Below are positions 1-6,226 of a stretch of 43,531 bases of DNA, piece after piece. Position numbers and translations under genes: made by a program. A model generated the notes under the pieces. It ran no database searches. It saw nothing but the letters and a program-made list of their open reading frames with translations, and was not told where the DNA came from. How positions within the stretch are numbered: the stretch's first letter is position 1; each line of letters begins with the position of its first letter. The DNA is from an uncultured Clostridium sp. (lineage in GTDB: Bacteria; Bacillota; Clostridia; TANB77; CAG-508): positions 1-43,531 of the forward strand of contig CAMMLJ010000014.1 in assembly GCA_946497695.1 (NCBI GenBank), given 5' to 3'.

Positions 1-6
1 TTATAT

Positions 7-81
7 TGGGCTGTAGCCAAGCGGTAAGGCACCAGACTTTGACTCTGGCATGCGCAAGTTCGAATCTTGCCAGCCCAGCCA
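7..81 (+). tRNA. tRNA-Gln (anticodon TTG)
   Basis: The acceptor arms TGGGCTG (7-13) and CAGCCCA (71-77) pair over seven bases. The anticodon loop reads CTTTGAC with anticodon TTG, the T loop is TTCGAAT, and the CCA end is encoded (79-81). An integrase gene lies about 320 bp downstream and reads toward this tRNA. That is the usual layout when an element has inserted at a tRNA 3' end. Confidence 0.96.
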
Positions 82-398
82 ACTAAAAAATTGATGTAAA
101 TAGCTTGTATCTAAGGATATAAGCTATTTACTTTTTAAAAACTAGAAATAATTTTAAAAAATTTATAATATTTAATTTTCACTAGAGATTTATGAATTTT
201 CACGATTTTTAATTTATTCTAATTTTTAGTATTGCTAACAACTAACTAAACAAATCTATTTGTAACAATAAAAAAATATTTATTTGTTTAGTTAGTATAA
301 GACATTTTCCTCAAACATAAAAATTAATAAATTTGATAGCCCACTAATGTCAATGCTTACAGAATTTTTTTTGTTTAGTTAGTGTAAAATAAAAATAG
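82..398. other. Noncoding end of the integrated element, att region
   Basis: I see no gene in these 317 bp. The stretch separates the tRNA 3' end from the integrase stop. It holds three copies of a TTTGTTTAGTTAGT-type sequence, described separately, and is otherwise AT-rich. The crossover core is probably within or just after the tRNA 3' end. I could not find a second copy of that end in the window, so the core is not defined. Confidence 0.5.
241..383. repeat. Three arm-type repeats, probable integrase binding sites
   Basis: ACTAACTAAACAAAT at 241-255 is the exact inverse of ATTTGTTTAGTTAGT at 282-296, a perfect 15-bp inverted pair. A third copy, TTTGTTTAGTTAGT, lies at 370-383 in the second orientation. 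Tyrosine integrases of the Tn916/lambda type bind such arm sites with their N-terminal domain near att. The position between tRNA and integrase fits this role. The function is inferred. Confidence 0.6.
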
Positions 399-1601
399 TT
401 ATATTTCTTTTTCATTATCATTTTTTTCAGAAATTAAATTATTTCCTATTAAATTTTCATTAAGATAATACTGATTGACCTTGTCAAATTCTCTTTCCTT
501 AAATTGCTCTAAAACAGAAGTATATGTATTTAATGTGACTGCAATATCTTTATGTCCCATTAATCTTTGAACTACAACAGGAGCCATACCACTTTCAATG
601 CAACGTGTTCCGAAAGTATGTCTTAAAGAGTGGCTAGAAATATCAGTAATATTAAATTCTTGTTTGAATATTCGCTTTAGCTCATTATTTATTGTAGAAC
701 GTCTACAATATTTACTATTATTAGGCTTAAAAAGTAATTTTTCATCATTATTAATTTGCTTATTTGCTATTTTTATTTGTTCTTTAATATAAGGATAAAG
801 AAAGTAGGGAATAGGGATAGTTCTTTTGCCACTATATGTTTTTGTTTTATTACCCATAATAATATTTCCTTTTTCATCAGTTGTTAATGTACGAGATATA
901 TTTAATCTTTTGTTTTTTAAGTCTATATCGTGTGTTGTAAGAGCTAAAGCTTCTCCGACTCTTAAGCCTGTATACATTTGTAACAAATATACATTTCTAT
1001 ATTTAAATTCATCTATAGGCTTATCAACAAGCCAATTAGTAAAAGCTTCTTGTTCTTCAACCGTTAATGCACGTACAACTTTATTTTCCTTATTGCTTTT
1101 TGGTCTAATAACATCAACCATTGGATTTTGAACTATATATCCTTTATTCATAGCAATAGTAAAAGCTTGATTTAATTGCTGGTGTGCTTTTTCTATCATT
1201 GAATTACTTAAATTTTTTAGAGAATTTAAATAAGCTTGTAATTCATCTGTTTTTATTGTATCAATTTTTTTATTAGCAATAGGGTATTTTTCTAATCGTT
1301 TTATTGAATTTAATAGTCTACCATATTGTGCAGGTCCAATTTTATTAGTATTATATTTAAGTTCCAAATTCGCTTTTAATATTTCAATTAAAGGTATTCC
1401 ATTATGCTCAATATATATAGGATTTTCTTTTTGATACATAATGGTATTCAAGTATTTTTGTGCTTCATTTTCCGTTTTAAAACTTTTAGTTTTATATTTC
1501 ATTTTACCTGTTTTAGTATCATATTCTTTATATTGAGCATTCCATTTTTTTCGTTGTTTATTATAATATACCGAACCTTCGCCATTTCCTTTTGATGACA
1601 T
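399..1601 (-). CDS. int: Tyrosine recombinase (integrase) of an integrative element
   Basis: This 400-residue protein is a site-specific integrase. It has an N-terminal arm-binding region (about 1-60), a SAM-like core-binding domain (about 70-165) and a catalytic domain (about 175-375). Catalytic residues visible are R214 (in TGLRVGEAL), H324 and R327 (in SHSLRHTFGTR), H350 (in LMGHKD) and the nucleophile Y360 (in TLNTYTS). The length is normal for Tn916/phage-type integrases. The ATG follows GAGGTG by 6 nt and lies 3 nt after the stop of the excisionase-like gene, so the two are cotranscribed. It should insert and excise the element at the adjacent tRNA-Gln, with help from the small upstream protein. 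Confidence 0.93.
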   Translation of the reverse strand: MSSKGNGEGSVYYNKQRKKWNAQYKEYDTKTGKMKYKTKSFKTENEAQKYLNTIMYQKENPIYIEHNGIPLIEILKANLELKYNTNKIGPAQYGRLLNSIKRLEKYPIANKKIDTIKTDELQAYLNSLKNLSNSMIEKAHQQLNQAFTIAMNKGYIVQNPMVDVIRPKSNKENKVVRALTVEEQEAFTNWLVDKPIDEFKYRNVYLLQMYTGLRVGEALALTTHDIDLKNKRLNISRTLTTDEKGNIIMGNKTKTYSGKRTIPIPYFLYPYIKEQIKIANKQINNDEKLLFKPNNSKYCRRSTINNELKRIFKQEFNITDISSHSLRHTFGTRCIESGMAPVVVQRLMGHKDIAVTLNTYTSVLEQFKEREFDKVNQYYLNENLIGNNLISEKNDNEKEI

Positions 1602-1604
1602 ATA

Positions 1605-1874
1605 TTACACCTCGCTTTCTTTTTTATTCATTTTCCATAATAAGTATGAAGCTAAAGTAACAGTTTTCCTTTTACCAATTTGAAGAGAAGGGAAGTCTTT
1701 TTGTTTAAATAATTCATATGCTTGATTTATACCAATGCTTAAATCTTTTGAAACATCTGATACTGAAAGTGTAATAAATGGGTTCTTAATTTTACTTAAA
1801 TAATTTATTACTATTTGTTCTTTTAAAGAATCTTTAGTATTATTTGTGCTAATATTTTCTTCATTAATATTCAG
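1605..1874 (-). CDS. Excisionase-like small DNA-binding protein, non-ATG start
   Basis: An 89-codon open frame lies directly upstream of the integrase. Its central part (ITLSVSDVSKDLSIGINQAY) and end (FPSLQIGKRKTVTLASYL) match the winged-helix/MerR-like helix-turn-helix of Tn916-type excisionases and DNA-binding 'helix-turn-helix domain' proteins. There is no ATG, GTG or TTG near the N-terminus; the only ATG is near the C-terminus. GGAGG at 1884-1888 (minus strand) sits 9 nt before CTG at 1874-1872, so CTG is the best start, with ATT two codons on as an alternative. It likely directs excision together with the integrase, and the rare start may keep its level low. Confidence 0.72.
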   Translation of the reverse strand: MNINEENISTNNTKDSLKEQIVINYLSKIKNPFITLSVSDVSKDLSIGINQAYELFKQKDFPSLQIGKRKTVTLASYLLWKMNKKESEV

Positions 1875-1892
1875 TTTTTATACACCTCCATT

Positions 1893-2162
1893 TTATCTTT
1901 CACATTCATTATTATTAAATTTTGTATTTTTTCCTAAACATAGTCCATCTAAAAAGATGCCTACTTCATTCCAAGTTTTAAAGCAATTTTTTGAGTCTAT
2001 AGAATACCAGTCTTTATCCTTTATATCTTTATCAATTAAGGCTATAGCTTTGTTATATGTATAAACATTAGAAATATTTAGTAATATTAATTGTTTGTCA
2101 GTATCAGAAAGCATATACTTATTAAGTCCCAGTATTCTTTTTTGTAGTTCCTTTTTTGTCAT
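1893..2162 (-). CDS. Hypothetical element protein
   Basis: This 89-residue protein begins MTKKELQKRI. I chose the ATG at 2162 because GGAG lies 9 nt upstream; two earlier in-frame ATGs flank that GGAG and are poorly placed. It overlaps the end of the upstream DUF3846-like gene by 41 bp, which implies translational coupling. The N-terminal half looks helical (YMLSDTDKQLILLNISN), and the C-terminal part has W-E-G residues in a compact fold (TWNEVGIFLDGLCLG). I do not recognise a family. Its place in the leftward int/xis operon suggests a role in element maintenance or control, but this is inference only. Confidence 0.65.
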   Translation of the reverse strand: MTKKELQKRILGLNKYMLSDTDKQLILLNISNVYTYNKAIALIDKDIKDKDWYSIDSKNCFKTWNEVGIFLDGLCLGKNTKFNNNECER

Positions 2163-2700
2163 TATTATCATCTCCATTATTTTTTAAAACTGTTGCTAAA
2201 GCTAATTGGATATTAATTAGCATACTCATTAGTAATTTATCAAAAGGAGGGGAGTCATTATATTTGTTATTTCCAACGCCTCTTTCATATATAAATGGAA
2301 AATTTATTCTTTTTTGTTGAGGATTTATTTTTATACTTTTAGCAGATTTACTAGTTAAATCTTTTGAAAACCATATAATATCTTCTTGTGATATACTTTT
2401 AAATTCACGAGTTTTTTTATCAATATTAACTATAAGTAAATCTCCTATAATTCGACGAAGTGGAAGAAAAATATTTGGGCGCATAGGAAGTTTAGACTTA
2501 TTACTATGACAAATAATAAATAGTTTCTCGTATGGAACAATATCAAGTTTTTTTTGTATAATTGCTTTTTTTAATTTATAGATGTTATTAATAATTTTGA
2601 CTTTTGGAGTTTGTCCAACTTTTTTGTATAAAACTCTAATTGAATTTGTATTTTGAGTTTTGGGAATAATATTTTTCTTTTTCAAAACTAAACACCTCAT
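2122..2700 (-). CDS. DUF3846-like protein
   Basis: In this 192-residue protein, residues of about 20-115 resemble DUF3846. That family has a short start (IRVLYKKVGQTPKVKII), a central LDIVPYEKLFIICH strand pair with an N-K-S-K-L-P-M-R-P turn, and a closing IIGDLLIVNID strand followed by acidic S-Q-E-D-I. DUF3846 proteins are common on phages and conjugative elements; their role is unknown. The C-terminal 80 residues (helical, then a D/N/K-rich tail) go beyond that domain. The start ATG overlaps the stop of the upstream gene (TAATG). A weak ribosome site leaves open a TTG start six codons in, which has AGGTG ahead of it. Confidence 0.62.
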   Translation of the reverse strand: MRCLVLKKKNIIPKTQNTNSIRVLYKKVGQTPKVKIINNIYKLKKAIIQKKLDIVPYEKLFIICHSNKSKLPMRPNIFLPLRRIIGDLLIVNIDKKTREFKSISQEDIIWFSKDLTSKSAKSIKINPQQKRINFPFIYERGVGNNKYNDSPPFDKLLMSMLINIQLALATVLKNNGDDNNDKKGTTKKNTGT

Positions 2701-3023
2701 TATCTTTCTTCTTCATCAATATGCTGTTTTCCCTTATGCGATAGAGAACGTTTATAATCTTCTTTTGTATATTTTAAGCCAAATTCATTATAATAAGCTC
2801 TAATAATTTCATATGAAAGCCCATGTCTTTTGTTGTTTTTTCTTGGATATACTTTTGGTCTAGCAGCGTTATATCCCATACAATCTAACATCTCTTGAAA
2901 ATCTGCTAATAATTTAGCCTCACAGTAATATTTAGTGGTTACCTTATAGAATAAATCATAGATATGACCAACTGGTTTTTTTGATACTTCATTAGAAACA
3001 GAAAAATCAATTTCTTCGTCCAT
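2700..3023 (-). CDS. Hypothetical element protein
   Basis: This 107-residue protein begins MDEEIDFSVSN. I chose the ATG at 3023 because GGGAGC precedes it by 7 nt; an in-frame ATG six codons earlier overlaps the previous gene and lacks a ribosome site. The middle is helical with aromatic residues (YDLFYKVTTKYYCEAKLLADFQEML). The C-terminal third is basic (PRKNNKRHGLSYEIIRAYYNEFGLKY, split by a turn), which fits nucleic-acid binding. It lies between the sigma-like gene and the DUF3846-like gene in one leftward operon with 1-bp to 20-bp junctions. I recognise no family. Confidence 0.65.
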   Translation of the reverse strand: MDEEIDFSVSNEVSKKPVGHIYDLFYKVTTKYYCEAKLLADFQEMLDCMGYNAARPKVYPRKNNKRHGLSYEIIRAYYNEFGLKYTKEDYKRSLSHKGKQHIDEEER

Positions 3024-3040
3024 AATTTTAGCTCCCTTCA

Positions 3041-3397
3041 TTATTTTTTTAAGTTATTAGCTTTGTACAATGTTTGTAAGTTATACTTAAAATGTCTTAT
3101 TCCTTTTTCTCTTAAAGAGATAACTTTTTTCTTTTGCATTTTTAATCTTCTACAAATGTCAATTAATTTACAGTTTTCAACATATGTAAGATATAATACC
3201 TTTCGTTCTATCAAAGGCACAATTTTCATTGCTAGATAATACAATTCGTTAGAAAATATATTTTCTAAATGATTTATATTAACGTCTGAATTATCTATAT
3301 CTTGAATTGATTTTTTATAATAGTTTTCTGAAATTATCTTTTGAATGTACTCATTGGGGAAAAGAATATATTTATTTGATTTTCTTTTATTTTTCAT
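3041..3397 (-). CDS. Small sigma-70 region 4-like protein
   Basis: This 118-residue protein has a C-terminal part (about 62-108) that fits a sigma-70 region 4 helix-turn-helix: ERKVLYLTYVENCKLIDIC starts the scaffold helices and RLKMQKKKVISLREKGIRHF forms the recognition helix and tail. There is no region 2, so it is not a full sigma factor. Small proteins of this kind are frequent in Gram-positive conjugative and mobilizable elements, where they act as regulators. AAGGAG sits 8 nt before the ATG. It is the first gene of the leftward operon that ends with xis and int, and a pair of TTCGAA palindromes lies 24 bp upstream of its start. Confidence 0.68.
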   Translation of the reverse strand: MKNKRKSNKYILFPNEYIQKIISENYYKKSIQDIDNSDVNINHLENIFSNELYYLAMKIVPLIERKVLYLTYVENCKLIDICRRLKMQKKKVISLREKGIRHFKYNLQTLYKANNLKK

Positions 3398-3420
3398 AGT
3401 GAAACTCCTTAAATATATTA

Positions 3421-3449
3421 GACTTTCGAAAGTCTTTTTAGTTCGAACT
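3421..3449. promoter_or_regulatory. Paired TTCGAA palindromes, probable operator
   Basis: GACTTTCGAAAGTC (3421-3434) is a perfect 14-bp palindrome, and AGTTCGAACT (3440-3449) is a perfect 10-bp palindrome. Both are centred on TTCGAA, with centres 17 bp apart. They lie just upstream of the sigma-like gene. They could be operators for the XRE-type repressor encoded next door, but the protein-site link is inferred. Confidence 0.5.
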
Positions 3450-3477
3450 GAAATAATAATAGACTATAAAATAGAAC

Positions 3478-3531
3478 AATTGATATAAAAGCGTGATAAA
3501 ACCAGACAAATTGAGATTAATTGATATAAAA
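3478..3531. repeat. Direct repeat AATTGATATAAAA, two copies
   Basis: The 13-bp sequence AATTGATATAAAA occurs at 3478-3490 and again at 3519-3531, in each case followed within a base or so by CG, with 41 bp between starts (about four helical turns). It lies in the intergenic space upstream of the leftward operon and could be a second regulator site. No function is shown by the sequence alone. Confidence 0.4.
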
Positions 3532-3534
3532 CGA

Positions 3535-3581
3535 AATAAACCGTTTTAAAAGATATATCATGATCTTTAAAACGGTTTATT
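3535..3581 (-). terminator. Long hairpin terminator after the repressor gene
   Basis: AATAAACCGTTTTAAAAGAT (3535-3554) pairs with ATCTTTAAAACGGTTTATT (3563-3581) over almost 20 bp with one bulged A. On the minus strand a T-rich run follows. It lies 45 bp past the stop of the XRE-type regulator, so it probably ends that transcript and insulates the int operon. Confidence 0.65.
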
Positions 3582-3626
3582 CTTCTAAGTTTTAAATATA
3601 TACTAAAAAATTTACGATAAATGGTA

Positions 3627-4343
3627 TTAGTATTCAAAATCTTCTTTATTTTCCATTTCAATATACCAAATATTTATATTTTCCATTTTGCTAAATTCTT
3701 TATCTTGGATTTTTAAATATGCTAGCATTTCATCTGTAAAATCTAAATTATTCTTTGAAACTAAACATTTCCTAGCACTAGTATTATATTTTGTATCTGT
3801 ACAATAAAAAGCGCCTTTCATCAAATTATCAATACCATTAGAAATGTTTAAATTTATTTGAGAGCATTCTAAACGCATACTTGTTGGTTTATAATTGTTA
3901 AATCTGAAAAATGCCATGAAATTGTCGGATTGCAAATAACCTTCTAAATAAATTTTTTTAGTTCTGCAATCAGCTAATTCAATTTTACAGTAATCAGATT
4001 TTTCTATAAGGTTTATTACGAACTTGCATTTATCATATTTATTTAATGTAGGGTAATAACCAATATAATAAACATATAAGGTATTAGTATTAAAAGGATT
4101 GATACTTTCTTTTTTACTAATAACTTTATCAAAACTGTTGAATAATTGATATTCTTCAATGCCTAATTCATTACATAGTAAATATATTTCTTCTGCATTA
4201 GGTAGAAGAGTACCTTTTTCAAATCTACCAATAGTTGTTGCGCTTTTTTTAATAACTCTTCCTAGATTTGCTTGGCTTCTTCCAATTTGTTTTCTAAATG
4301 CTTGTAATCTTCTGCCAAATTCTTTTCTATCAAACTCCGGCAT
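3627..4343 (-). CDS. XRE-family repressor of the element
   Basis: This 238-residue protein has an N-terminal Cro/C1-type helix-turn-helix (about 8-65): FGRRLQAFRKQIGRSQANLG, then the recognition helix SATTIGRFEKG and LPNAEEIYLLCNELGI. The C-terminal 150 residues (beta-rich, with YYIGYYPTLNKYDKC and RLECSQINLNIS) match no family I know and may sense a signal or form dimers. AAGGAG precedes the ATG by 8 nt. Its own promoter (4376-4404, minus strand) faces a second promoter firing to the right. The layout resembles a phage immunity switch, and it likely governs int/xis and the rightward genes. Confidence 0.85.
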   Translation of the reverse strand: MPEFDRKEFGRRLQAFRKQIGRSQANLGRVIKKSATTIGRFEKGTLLPNAEEIYLLCNELGIEEYQLFNSFDKVISKKESINPFNTNTLYVYYIGYYPTLNKYDKCKFVINLIEKSDYCKIELADCRTKKIYLEGYLQSDNFMAFFRFNNYKPTSMRLECSQINLNISNGIDNLMKGAFYCTDTKYNTSARKCLVSKNNLDFTDEMLAYLKIQDKEFSKMENINIWYIEMENKEDFEY

Positions 4344-4375
4344 AAAATCACTCCTTAAAAAATATCTACAACATT

Positions 4376-4404
4376 ATTATACCAGTTTTTTACAATTATA
4401 TCAA
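4376..4404 (-). promoter_or_regulatory. Promoter of the XRE repressor gene
   Basis: Read on the minus strand: -35 TTGATA (4404-4399), a 17-bp spacer ending in TGG, and -10 TATAAT (4381-4376). It lies about 33 bp upstream of the repressor start. Its -35 lies only 19 bp from the -35 of the divergent rightward promoter. Confidence 0.75.
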
Positions 4405-4423
4405 GTTATGTTAACCAAGATGA

Positions 4424-4452
4424 TTGAACTTTACATAAATGTATGGTATAAT
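4424..4452 (+). promoter_or_regulatory. Divergent rightward promoter of the element
   Basis: -35 TTGAAC (4424-4429), a 17-bp spacer ending in TGG, and a perfect -10 TATAAT (4447-4452). It drives a leader of about 200 nt that contains a CAAGC/GCTTG hairpin near 4513-4527, and then the 36-codon frame at 4664. The repressor probably acts in the short gap between the two promoters. Confidence 0.75.
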
Positions 4453-4663
4453 TGTTACAACTTTATAGTAAAAAAGAATGGCTTGAAATCTTAATTAATT
4501 AATCCATTCCGCAAGCGTAATGCTTGATGTTCAACTTAAAACATTCAGGCATTGCAGTTGCTTGGATTTTTTATACATACGAGATTTTAAACATTATGTG
4601 TTTTTCCGTTTGTATGAGGTTGAATTTTTACTTGAAGAATTTATTACAAAGGAGAGCACACAT

Positions 4664-4774
4664 ATGGAAGAGATGTTTGTAGGCGGACGGAAGTCCAGGT
4701 GGTTAGCCTTTCATAGAATGCCATTCAAAGACAGAGAGGGAGGGAAAATCCCTCCTTTATATTGTAATTTATAA
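4664..4774 (+). CDS. Small 36-residue open frame, uncertain
   Basis: An ATG with AAAGGAG 9 nt upstream opens a 36-codon frame beginning MEEMFVGGRKSRWLAFHRMP. It is basic and has W and F residues but no membrane segment. Base composition is clearly richer in G and C than the flanks. A GGAGGGAAAATCCCTCC hairpin lies inside its last codons (4737-4756 region), which would end or pause the transcript while the last codons are read. It may be a real small protein or a leader peptide with an attenuator. I recognise no family, and only the ribosome site and the promoter upstream support it. Confidence 0.4.
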   Translation: MEEMFVGGRKSRWLAFHRMPFKDREGGKIPPLYCNL

Positions 4775-4790
4775 GTAATTAAGGTATAAT
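4762..4790 (+). promoter_or_regulatory. Promoter of the probable small RNA
   Basis: -35 TTGTAA (4762-4767), an exact 17-bp spacer, and a consensus -10 TATAAT (4785-4790). The start point would be near 4797. The only thing immediately downstream is a string of hairpins ending in a strong terminator, with no open frame. Confidence 0.72.
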
Positions 4791-4796
4791 AAAAAT

Positions 4797-4892
4797 AACT
4801 ATTTGAACTAACTGCAATAGTTTGAATAGGAGCTATATAGCTAACAAAACACGGGAAGTCTATGTGTGTTCTCCTCCGTGTTTTGTTTTTTT
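4797..4892 (+). ncRNA. Probable 95-nt small RNA of the element
   Basis: Between a consensus promoter and a Rho-independent terminator lie three structures and no open frame. They are a 5' hairpin (AACTATT 4797-4803 with AATAGTT 4816-4822), a perfect 12-bp palindrome AGCTATATAGCT (4831-4842), and the terminator hairpin (ACAAAACACGG 4844-4854 with CCGTGTTTTGT 4876-4886) followed by seven T. The terminator loop holds CTCCTCC, which can pair with GGAGG ribosome sites. C-rich loops of this kind are typical of Gram-positive regulatory RNAs. It could instead be the leader of the next genes, attenuated here. Confidence 0.55.
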
Positions 4893-4976
4893 GCGCACAG
4901 TGCATTATTTTGTGAATTTACTTAAAATTTAGGAATAATATTGATAAATTTAGTCTAAAAATAGAGAAATATACTT

Positions 4977-5022
4977 AAAATCTGCATACTATGCAATTTT
5001 TAATGCATAGTATGCAGATTTT
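4977..5022. repeat. Perfect 19-bp inverted repeat
   Basis: AAAATCTGCATACTATGCA (4977-4995) is the exact inverse of TGCATAGTATGCAGATTTT (5004-5022), with an 8-nt loop. It ends 6 bp before the -35 of the next promoter. It could be a terminator isolating the small RNA unit, an upstream regulator site, or a nicking/origin structure. The sequence does not decide between these. Confidence 0.6.
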
Positions 5023-5028
5023 AATATT

Positions 5029-5057
5029 TTGACCAATTTACATAATCATAGTATAGT
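5029..5057 (+). promoter_or_regulatory. Promoter of the Spo0A-C-like gene
   Basis: -35 TTGACC (5029-5034), a 17-bp spacer, and -10 TATAGT (5052-5057). It lies 45 bp upstream of the start codon and immediately downstream of the perfect inverted repeat. Confidence 0.68.
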
Positions 5058-5101
5058 TTTAATAAATAATATAATTTTTAGCAGAAAAGAGGGGAAAGAG
5101 A

Positions 5102-5455
5102 TTGCAAGATTTTGATAATAGACAATTAAATATTATAATTCGTAATAATCTTCGCTTATTAGGTATAAAATCTTGCAACAAAAGTACAAAGATGCTTGCG
5201 AAAACTATATTTTATATTAAAAGTAATAATATAATACTTGAAGATTATAAAGCTAATGAGATTTATTGTAGTATTGCAAAATTATATAACAATACTACAC
5301 CTAAGAATATAAAAGATAATATCGATTATGCTTTATCTCATAGGGATATATCAAAGTCAAAACAAAACTTTAGTAGAGTGTTTAAATTTGAGTATTCGGA
5401 AGATGTGTTTACAAATAAAAATTTTATTGAAGAGTTTAGTAATGCAATTAAATAA
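5102..5455 (+). CDS. Stand-alone Spo0A C-terminal-type DNA-binding protein
   Basis: This 117-residue protein resembles the DNA-binding (sigma-A activation) domain of Spo0A with no receiver domain. The likeness covers about 8-90: LNIIIRNNLRLLGIKSCNKS for the first helices, then EIYCSIAKLYNNTTPKNIKD with DYALSHRD, which corresponds to the Spo0A pattern 'iaekfnTTpsrVerairhAi'. The start is TTG at 5102, supported by AGGGG 7 nt upstream. The last 25 residues are unique. With no phosphorylation domain it would act constitutively or by competition at 0A-like boxes. Such proteins occur on Gram-positive mobile elements. Whether it touches host sporulation genes is speculation. Confidence 0.72.
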   Translation: MQDFDNRQLNIIIRNNLRLLGIKSCNKSTKMLAKTIFYIKSNNIILEDYKANEIYCSIAKLYNNTTPKNIKDNIDYALSHRDISKSKQNFSRVFKFEYSEDVFTNKNFIEEFSNAIK

Positions 5456-5731
5456 TTTGGTTATATCGTAATGCATAATACTAGATGTTATAACTAAAAT
5501 GAGGGGCTAATTTAAAATATAACTAGGCAGTCAACATCTGATGAAGAATTTTTATACTTACTAGGAGTTTGTTAATGAGAAACAAATAAATTATAAAAAT
5601 GAAAATAAAGCAGATTTTAGAAATTTTATATTATGCAAAGATTAAAAAATAGGTTTATGGAATTTTATTATATTAATTTTCAAGAATCAGAAATATATAT
5701 TATAACGTTAATAAAAGAAAAAGTACTATAA
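5456..5731. other. Intergenic stretch without a clear gene
   Basis: I see no intact gene here. A broken frame around 5567-5650 (reading NYKNENKADFRNFILCKD before a stop) looks like decayed coding sequence, but no family can be named. The right end carries the terminator shared with the next leftward gene. Confidence 0.35.
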
Positions 5732-5750
5732 TTATAGTTCTTTTTCTTTT
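5713..5750. terminator. Bidirectional terminator
   Basis: AAAAGAAAAAG (5713-5723) pairs with CTTTTTCTTTT (5740-5750), and the inner ACTATAATTATAGT is itself palindromic. It overlaps the last codon of the leftward gene at 5732 and is A-rich on one side and T-rich on the other. Confidence 0.65.
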
Positions 5751-6073
5751 TTATTTTTTTCGAAACAACCAAAAATTAAATTTATTGCATCAGAAAAGCC
5801 TTCTTTATAAAATTTTTCATTTTCCATACCTTGAAATGCATTTAAACCTTCTAAATATTTTGTAATACTATTTTGGATGTTATTTCTAGTTTCAGTAAAT
5901 CCATTTGGAATATTGTTTATAGCAATAAAGATATTGTTGTAGTCTTTATTACTTTGTGACAGTACGTTTCTATCATCATATTTAATACTATAAATTTCAT
6001 TTTCTCTATGCTTAAATAATTTATCTAGTGTATCTTTGTTTTCATTATAGAAATCGTTTAAATTTATTTTCAT
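5732..6073 (-). CDS. Hypothetical protein, DUF6809-like
   Basis: This 113-residue, mostly helical protein may belong to the phage/element group DUF6809. Such proteins have a helical N-terminus, a middle segment ending in a long helix, and a closing F-x-x-G-F-x-x-A-x-x-L pattern, here FYKEGFSDAINLIFGCF at about 88-104. The match is from pattern only. AAGGAG lies 9 nt before the ATG. A consensus promoter (6126-6155) lies just upstream, so it is probably well expressed unless repressed. It is divergent from two XRE regulators, and ACGTCATTAT repeats in the shared gap suggest they control it. Confidence 0.6.
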   Translation of the reverse strand: MKINLNDFYNENKDTLDKLFKHRENEIYSIKYDDRNVLSQSNKDYNNIFIAINNIPNGFTETRNNIQNSITKYLEGLNAFQGMENEKFYKEGFSDAINLIFGCFEKNKKEKEL

Positions 6074-6099
6074 ATCTATTCACTCCTTCAAAATAAAAC

Positions 6100-6185
6100 A
6101 CGTCATTATCCCGACTACAAGAACTATTATACAATGCTAAAATTTCACATGTCAATAGTTTTCGTAAAAATACCGACGTCATTAT
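6100..6185. promoter_or_regulatory. Two ACGTCATTAT repeats in a divergent gap
   Basis: ACGTCATTAT occurs at 6100-6109 and at 6176-6185, in the same orientation and 76 bp apart (about seven helical turns). One copy lies after the start of the leftward transcript, the other ahead of the rightward XRE genes. The pair suggests binding sites of the XRE proteins encoded next door, perhaps with looping. That assignment is inferred. Confidence 0.5.
6126..6155 (-). promoter_or_regulatory. Consensus promoter of the leftward gene
   Basis: On the minus strand: -35 TTGACA (6155-6150), an 18-bp spacer, and -10 TATAAT (6131-6126). Both boxes are perfect. The expected start near 6119 lies just upstream of one ACGTCATTAT repeat. 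Confidence 0.78.
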
Positions 6186-6226
6186 TCTTTCATATTTGCT
6201 AGACTTGTTTTGAGGTGAGAGTACTG

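Noticed and set aside
3421..3440. GACTTTCGAAAGTC plus T run as a terminator
   Set aside because: The palindrome has no loop, so a terminator hairpin would be poor; an operator fits better.
4159..4494. Plus-strand open frame opposite the XRE repressor start
   Set aside because: Most of it is antisense to the repressor gene, it has no ribosome site, and it crosses both divergent promoters.
4520..4663. N-terminal extension of the small frame at 4664
   Set aside because: The only ribosome site is the AAAGGAG directly ahead of ATG 4664; the upstream part looks like untranslated leader.
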